Below are positions 31,601 to 40,600 of a stretch of DNA of 64,000 nt, in pieces. Made by a program: the position numbers and the translations under genes. The notes under the pieces are model-generated. The model was not told the DNA's origin. It searched no databases and worked only from the letters and a program-made list of their open reading frames with translations. This DNA is from Branchinecta lynchi (Eukaryota; Arthropoda; Branchiopoda; Anostraca; Branchinectidae): contig JAKZAP010000014.1 in NCBI GenBank assembly GCA_023053575.1, positions 6,758,001 to 6,822,000 on the forward strand, given 5' to 3'. The number at the start of each line of letters is the position of its first letter. The stretch's first letter is position 1.

Positions 31601-34600
31601 CCTCACAGCAAGTACCTATAGCTCCGCTCAGTTTTTATCGGGGTATCCATAGTCGCTGCACTGGACCAAAGATAGAGGTTCTATCAGATAATTTGTACTT
31701 GGAATAACACCAGAAATGCGGAACTACTGGCAAGTCAAGCGAGAACACTATACAGGTTCAGGATTCGTCTTAAAGAATATCGGAATTGCAGTTTGGAATT
31801 CGATTCCTTGTGAAATCCAGGATGCGGGAAGTCCAACCAAGGTCCAACTCAGTACAAGAATCGACTAAAGAAACATTTCTGGACATACCACCGTTGAAAG
31901 AGTTTATTTCATTTGTTTCATTGATTGAATGATTCTGGAATGACAGCATGGTTTCCCAGCCATTGTTTTTTTCTATTATTTTTTGTTCTTTCTTCTTTTA
32001 ATTTTTGTTCTTCCTCTTCTTATCTTTCTGGATTCCTTCCTTTTTTTGAAAAACTACGGACAGCATAATTGGAGTGAAGATCTGTTTGGCTGCCAGGCCC
32101 ATTCGGGCATTTAGTTTATGTAAGTTGATTTATTTAATAAAGAGTATTAAACTAAAGAAAACTAAAACAAATGGTTTCTCGTCCGATTTTCTGTTTATTA
32201 TCTTCTTTATAATGCTTCAGAAATCGACAAACATTTCAGTCGGTCAATAAAATTATCATCGCTTCAGAATGTGATCTTACTAATTCAGCCAATATCGTTA
32301 GCACATGTGGCTTCTTTGACGCATACGAAAACTAACCTCGTCTGTTTGAGCGCAAGAAGTGGATTCAGATCCAAAAAATAGGGTGCACTGATGATCTGCA
32401 TCGTACTTAATTCCCGGTAGAATGTCGTCCGTTGGATATGGATTTTCGGATTCATCGTTGAGACATTCCAGTTCGTTGCGGCTGTTGAAAGATTGATCAA
32501 TAACATCTTAAAGTACGAATCGTAGTAGATCCAGTTTCTATTCCATTGTTCTGAAATGTGTGCAATCTTCCAGATTCTCAAAATATAGAAGAATAACTCT
32601 TCCCGGCTTTTTTAAGTCTCAATTGGCCCCTTCACTTTGTATTATGTGAAACCTGTGTAAACTTGAATAACGGGTATTTCTGAACAGCGAGCTCTGTAGA
32701 CGCAATGAGCCCCTCATAAAATTCCTCTCAGATTATTTTTTTTTTGGCCGGTAAGTGCGCTATCGTATACGTTACCTTAATCCAGGTTTGCTCGACCATT
32801 TTCAATTTCTTTTATGCCTAGTCATGCTTAAAACTGTTTAAAATGCCTCTTGCTCTATTTTTGCTTTACCCAATCGTCATCAAGTTTGTCATTCCTGGCT
32901 TCCGGCTTCAGTGCTGAGTGATGGCTGACTTTTCCAAGGGGCTAATACGTGACTCGATATGAAGCGAAAGCCTAATCGCTTATTTACCCTTCAGAAAACT
33001 TATACCAAGATCTCACGTGTGATTGTTATTGTTGCTCTAGCGCGTCTGGCGGCAGTTCGTCATCGGATTTTATGAGGGACGTATGCGCTGAAGCCTGCTC
33101 CGCCTCGAAAAAACGTATGCGCTGAAGCCTGCTCCGCCTCGAAAATGGACAAACACTCCAAATGAGAAATCAGAAGAGTTCCGTTTGGGTGGATACAAAT
33201 AGCATGGGGAGTTCGGAGGTCTTAGAACAATGGGATGGATAGATTAGGTCGATTTGAGTGGATTAGTATTGTAAGTAAAACGGGTCCTTCAAGATTTTAA
33301 ATATTATCTCTTACTCAGTCACCTCAAGTGTTAAGTTACCCTTTTGCTAATAGACGCTCAATTTGTTCATAACAGGGCCGACTAGCTTGACCCTACCTGT
33401 CAAGTGCACAAGCCTCAAGGTAATCTCAGTCCAGGCTCAATCACGTCACTTTCCAGTGACGTCACTCCCTGATTGGTTAAGTTACACTTTGATAATTTTG
33501 AGTTGATTTCGTTGCAATCGCATGGAGTGCTGACTTGGCGGCATGGGAAGGGTTGGTTAAATTGGTGTCAAACAATATTGAGCAGTCATAACTAAAAGTG
33601 AGCTACTTGCCCGAACTTTCGTTACAGTTACGATTACAATTCTTTTTCGGGTCCCAAAATGTAGTGGAGGGATAGCCCACCCATGACTTGGTAGAAGTTG
33701 TCCGTTTGTGAGCACGATAATTCTTGAGGGGAATGAGATATTTTGATGAAACTTAGTGAGGATTCTTAGGGTCAAGGGACAGGTCGAGTTGGGAGATGGG
33801 ATCTGTAGCCCTACATTTAGGGGTGGGGGTTCAAATTAAGGGGCGAACAAAATATTTTCTTAGCAGCTAATGAGACGCTGAACTGCAATATGAAAATTAT
33901 TTTCTCGCCGGACAAGTGTTTCACCCGGAATCCGGTCAAACCGGAATGTTTGTTAAAAGTTAAATTATCATTTAAAGTTGATTAGATGTTCGATTTCAGG
34001 GTAAGAAGTCACGCTGAATCTTTATATGAAAATCATTTTCTCGTCGGACAAGTAGTTCTTCCGGAACCCGGCTTAAATCGGAAAATTTGTTAAAAGTAAA
34101 AGTTTTACCCGAAGTTGATTAGAGGTTCGACGTAGTGGTAAGTAGGAATGCAGAATTAATATTTGAGAAGTATTTTCTCGTCAGACAACTAGTTCGCCAG
34201 GAATCCGGCCAAAACATGCCAGTTTGGCAGAAGTAAGTCAGGAAGCTTTTATCAAAATCGTCAAAGTAGATATGGCGTATAGTGGTAAATTCACACATGC
34301 TGAATCCATATCTGAACTTGTTTTTCTCAGACGATTAGCCATTGGCCTGTTTCTAAATCTTAAAAGTTAAAATATTCAAGGAGTCTGGCGAAGACCGGAT
34401 ATAGACAAGACCAAATTGCTTGGATCAAATATTAAATTTTCGGGATCCCGTCGAAACCTTTGATCTTGTTATCCACAAAATCTGACGAATTCGAAACAAA
34501 ATTGGTGTGTCATGGATGGACATTTCACGACATTGCCCATCTTTGCCCATTCTTGCCCATCTGTGCCCTGTTCTTTGGTGGACACACATGGATTGGCATC

Positions 34601-37600
34601 AGGGTTGCCACATCGAAAAAATTTAGAGAGTGACTTGTGGTCCAAAATAGAGAGTGGAATTTTATAGTCATGAAAAAATTTTAACTGGTAATTTTTATTT
34701 GGAACCACTGCTTCACAAACGTCAGGTCTTGATTTGATTTTCATGAAAGATGTAAAACTGTCACTTTTGGTCGGAGTTACTGCTGGAAAATGACACATCT
34801 GGGTGTTTTCTTTAAATAGGGTGAATTTATGTCCTACGTGGGGACAAGAGTGACAATTCACACTATCATGCGACACTGATTGGCATTCGTCAGTATTCGA
34901 GACAACTACGGATGATCCCAAAATGATGCCAAGAAAGAAAGGAAAATAAAGTGAATCAAGGTTGAGCAGGGGTTAACCTAGACGGCTTCGTCACCGGGCT
35001 CGTTCGTGCCCGCACAAAACGTTCCGCAATCTTTCCCTTACCAAAATAAAAATAATATCATACTCTAGGAACTTTGTGACTGCGTGTCTGGAGCAATCGG
35101 ACCAGGCGCTGGAAGCGTTGAAGTTAGGTGACAGTGATCTCGCCATGAGAAATTTCTCGACGCTTACAGCACAGGGTGTTCTTCCGTTGTCGTGGGGCAT
35201 ACCCAAGCTAAATGGAAAAATGTGACAGGAGGGTATCCAACCTCGAAATTATATAATCTTGAACTTGGGCTAAAAGGCTCTTATTTTGGCTCTTACAAGG
35301 AAACTTTTCTGCATTCCAAAATAGGCCCTAGATCATTCAGGGCTTTCTTCTTCACAGTTAGGACCTTGACATAACTGCATTGTAATACTCTTGATGACTA
35401 TCTCTCTTTGCCGATGCAAAATCTCCGGCCTCTCTGGGTACCTAGCGGAAGAAAGGCAGAAGTGGTGTCACAGCTGCTCCCAAACATGACCGTGATTGTT
35501 TGACATAGGATTTGAGTTGCCTGAGGATCAATGGAGTGTTTTGGACTTAGTCATATAGAGTATTTTCCTTTCAACCATTTTAGGCCAGGTTCGAGGCTGT
35601 ACAAATTCGAGGTTGGAAATCCGTCCTGATATACGGAAAAAAAAGTCTTTGAAAACACAGCATTTCTCCTGTTGATTAAGCTAAACCAAAAACTTACACC
35701 CCTCTCTTCTGACCGACGGCCTGAAGTGCATCCTCCAATGACATTCGTTAGGTTGTCGTAAATCGCCAAAATGAACGCGTGTGGTTTGCTACAGCTTAAT
35801 TGCCAGGGGAGGACCCATAAGTCTCAAAATCCCGCCTAGAATCGCTAGAATCTACAGTTTATTCTTCGCTCTGTCACCCAGGGGTGTTTAATTTACCAAC
35901 TACCACACGTCTCTATACCGACTCCGCATTCCAAGAGCGTTAAACTGAAGAATATGTCTGGCAAATTTCAAGGCTTTCGCGGTTTCCACATCTTTGAAGA
36001 AATGAAACTAGACGTCTCTAAGAAAAGAGGTCGAAATTTACTGGATGGACCGAAGACGAAATGGTCTTTTGAGACAGTGGGCTAAGAAGGCTGATTGCAT
36101 CTAATCTAACCTTAAATTGCCTAACCCTCCTTGGAGAGGCTTTCTTTATTACTGTATACTGGAATATTTTTTTTATTTTTTTTTATTGTCTCGGAACTGG
36201 TTGTGATCTTATTAGGTTCATTTCTTCTGTTCTTTTTTCTTTCTTTTTCTTACACTCCGTCTTATGCTTTTGCATTTATTATCGACGGGTAACAAACACA
36301 TAAATACAAAGCCTACATACATGAGGCTTCCGGAGATTTTGATTCTCTTTTTTTCTGCGGATGTTTTTCAAAAGAGCCTCCTGGGATTTCAGAAATGGAA
36401 ATCCGCAAGCCCAAACAAGAAAGGGTTGCCATCACCTCTGTGACAATTTACGGAAGACGCGTCTAGCTTACTTGTGACCAAGCTCGTGGGCTACGGTGTA
36501 CATTGTATATAGTCCAGTATCTCTTGCTAAGCTACATGACCTTAGAGGATGACAGATGCCACCAAGTTCAGCTAAGCCATAGGTGGAACACGTTCCAGAG
36601 CTGTTTGTGCAGAGTTTACACCTGCAAGGGCAGAGACATTTGTAAGCTGACACATTAGTTAAACACATAGCGCTGGACCAGCGCCAGACTGAAAAGTGAA
36701 AGACGAGGAGTGTTTCCACATTTTATTTTAAATTTCCTTAAGCTAGTATTTGTTTACCCTAAAACTTGTTTTTTTTTCTCTGTTCATTTCCTCTTGGTTT
36801 TAACCCAGAAAAAGTCGGTTTTACCGTATACTTTCTTGAAACAATCGTGTGATATTATACTATTTGCTTGAGGTAAAAAAAAACTATGTTCAAAAAACGC
36901 TCGGTTTCCAAATTTAGGTTTAAGTCGATGAAAAATAACAAAAAGCGAATTTTGACCACAAGAAAATTTCCCACTTCAAATCGACCAAGCTTACCCCCAA
37001 ATCGTTATTTTCACCCAGATCCCTAGATCCCTAACCTGGATCCCTAGATCGAAAAGAACTCAGTATGCCAACTCAGGGTCTGTCTAGGGATCATGAACTT
37101 CGAATGGTAAGATCAGTGGCCGACATGAGAGACGACTCTTCTGGATGTCCTAAGCTTACCCGGGGGCGTCACGTATGGGGTGGGAGGGGGGGGCGCCCCC
37201 CCCAATATTGTCGACCAGTCGGTAAAAAATAGCTGAGTCGGCGTAGTATTTCGTAAAAACAGTCAATTTGTTTCTTGGAAACGATCGGTTTTTCTTGAAA
37301 ACGTTCGATTTTTATGGCACTTGGCCAGCGATCGCGGTTTCTGTCCGTCAGTCGGTCGGTCGGTCGGTCGGTCTGACTGTCCCGGTTTTGTTAGTTTGGG
37401 CACCTCCAGATAAGCTAGGACGATGAAACTTGGCAGGTATATCAGGGACCGGACCATATTAATTAGAAATAGTCGCTTTCCCGATCCGACCATCTGGGTG
37501 GGATTGGAGGGATCGGGAATCCGGAAAAAATGGGAAACATGAGGTATTTTGAACTGACGAACAGGTGATCGGATCTTAATGAAACTTGATATATGGAAGG

Positions 37601-40600
37601 ATCTCGTGTCTCAGACGTCCCACTTTTAATCCAGACCGGATCCGGTGACAGTGGGAGGGGAGCTGGAGGGGGAAACCGGAAATCTTGGAACACGCTTAGA
37701 ATGGAGAGATCGGGATGAAACGTGGTGGAAAGAACAAGCACAAGTCCTAGATACATGGCCGGAACGAATCCGCTCACTTTGGGGGTGTTGGGGGGGGGGG
37801 GTCCGAGTTTCTAGTGATCCCGCGAGTTCGGTGCTTCCTGATGTGCTAGGACAATGAAAATTGGCAGGCATGTCAGGGACCCTAACAGATTGACTTGAGA
37901 ATGGTCGTTTCCCCGATCCGACCATCTGAGGGGGGGGGGCTGGAGGGAGGGGAATCAGGAAAAATAAGGTATTTTTAACATGCGAACGGGTTATCGGATC
38001 TTAATGAAACTTGTTACATAGAAAGACCTCGTGCCTCAGACCTCCCAGTTTAAATTCGGGCCGGATCCGGTGACATTGGGAACCGGAAATCTTGGGAAAC
38101 ACTTAGATTGGAGAGATCGGGATGAACTTCGTGTAAAGAACAAGCACAAGCCCTAGCTACGTGATTGACATAACCGGACCGCCTCCGTTCACTGTCGGGG
38201 AGTTGGGGGGGATTTCTAGTGATCCCGTGAGTTCGGTACTTCCTGGTGTGCTAGGACGATGAAACTTGGCAGTCGCGTAAGGGACCAGAACAGGTTGACT
38301 TAAAATATTCGTTTCCCTGATCCGACTATCTAGGGGGGGGGAGGGATCACGAAAGTGAGGTATTTTTAATTTCCGAACAGGTGATCTGATCTTAATGAAA
38401 CTTATTATATAGTAAGACTTCATGTCTCAGACTCCCAATTTTAAATCCAGATGACATATTTTAAGGATCGAACCGGATCCGATCACGGTGGGGGGGGGGG
38501 GCAGGAATTTCCCCCAAAAATGCTCAGATTCCAAGTGAAAGTTAGGTGGTAAGAGAAAATGCCTCAGATGATCCAGTTAGGACTCCGGACCAGATTCGGC
38601 CGCGGTATATGAGCAGTTGGAAGGAGGTACCGGAAATCTTGGGCATGTCTCGCACATAGCGAGTGGATTTTTTGGGTTGAAACTTGGAAGGTTGGCGATG
38701 GCTTGAAGGTGATTTTGGGATTTTTTCATACTCGTAACAAGTGCCATATGAGCTCGTAGCTCCTGTTCTTAAAAAGTCAGTAAAACTGTTCTTCGTCAAA
38801 ACAGTGTTTTTTTCTTAAAACAGTCGGTTTTTCCGCAAAAACAGAAAGTAAAAGTGACCGCGGCCAGTCGCTAAATACCTCCCCCCTCCCAAAAAAAACA
38901 ACTATTTTGGCTAGTAACACCTCTGAGTTACCTACAAATTGTTATTTTCCCCACAAATGATCCTGAATCCTTGTATGTATTCAAAACAAGTGTCCCCGGA
39001 CCAGTTCACTGTGCTGTAAAATAGGGTAATCCCATAAAAGGGAAAGCAATACTGGTCCACGATCTAGGGATTGTAGAGACCGCTCCGCAATTAAGTTGCC
39101 CATAGCCTAATCGTTCTACCTAAAAATAAGCCTAGTTTAAGATTTGTCCACAGCCGTCCATCCGCTCCGGATGGTCAGATATCTGAGCAGTGGTTGACCT
39201 GAGAGACAACTCTTCTGAGATGCCCTGAGCTCTGGAGGTGCAGAAGCTAAGCCGCGTTTTTGTAAAACTCCATTTCCTCACACCGTTCTCCGTTCTGCCT
39301 ATAGCCTAAGCCCATTTTTTTGTTTAACTAGTATCAAACTCGTTCTCCGTTGAGGTACTTACAAAAAATACCTTTTGCACTAAATTTACATCGAGGGGCT
39401 AGTAACTAAAAAAGAATCAGCATTTGCAGATAGTTTCACTGTTTCTTCCAATCACCTGCGATTAGTGAAAACAAATTTTCCTGTCAGTTACACTACCAAA
39501 ATACATTTGGTAACAACAACACTTAAATGAACCCGAGAAGAGGACCGATGCTTATGCTTTTTTCCCTAACCAAAAAATGTTTCATATCGCATCGTCTCTT
39601 TCATCTTTTTCGTTCGCTCTATTCTCTTCTGTTTTGGCTTTAGCTCTACTTTTACTTTCCTACAAGCAATCACCTCCTGGTCTTGCTATCCTAGATGCAA
39701 CCTTCTCTTCTAGCATTTTGGTAGGAAACCCCTCAAGACTTCAGTCCTTCTCTTTCATGTCGAAGCCCACTCCGTTGTTAGCATTGATCATTTTGAAAAA
39801 AAAATTCCTAGGTCAAGATGACCTCGTAGATGATACCTTTGAGACTTTTTTTCTTCTTCATGAACTTCAGTTTGTTCCGATAATTTCATCAAAATAAGGT
39901 GGTTCATCCACTTCTGCATTTTTGCTGAAAGACCTGTTGCCGATACTTTGTGATTGTAGCAAAATGAGACGAGAACGGTATTCAGAACTGTGGTGTCTGT
40001 TTCGTTGATCATTCAGCACAATGGAATGAAGGGTTGTATATAACTCGTTCTCCGTTCTGATAAAACGGGTAATAACACTACGGCGTTTTACAACCTACGG
40101 CTGTTGTTGTTTGTTGTTTTGAAGGTTGATGTCACGTGACACAAAACACACTCGTGCCATGGAACCAAAGGAAATTAAGACAAACCGTGTGACCAAAACA
40201 GCCGCGTCGTGGTGTTTTGGGTCAGAGTCATTCCCAATGTTGACGCTGTTCTGCCACAGACAGAATCGTTCAAGCATTACGTTGGCGTTGCAGTTTCCGT
40301 TCTGGTCTTCCTGGAAACGTAAAAGATCTTCAATATAGGGTCAGAGTAGAATTTTCCGTCGTTATGTTAGCAGGGGCGTCACTAGCCTTTTACCTTTGGG
40401 GGGGGGGGCATCCGGTTTTTGCCGACGGACTAAAAAATGTGCCGACAAAACACGCCGTTGCCGCTTCGGCGTACATTTCCCGCCGGCACAGAATAGGACT
40501 GGGGTAAAACTGACTGTAATGCATCAGTAGAGATTATTTATTTGATGGAATTTCGTATAATAAATCTTCACATATTTGGCTTTTGATTTTAGGTCTCGCT

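Noticed and set aside
35192..35769. Two frames with similar peptides ([13 protein letters not shown] / [13 protein letters not shown]) as a duplicated gene
   Set aside because: They are the two arms of a decayed inverted repeat read on opposite strands, and one overlaps an ADAMTS exon border.
39577..39897. 106-codon open frame on the plus strand
   Set aside because: Low-complexity Ser/Leu composition, no domain, no splice context, antisense in an ADAMTS intron.
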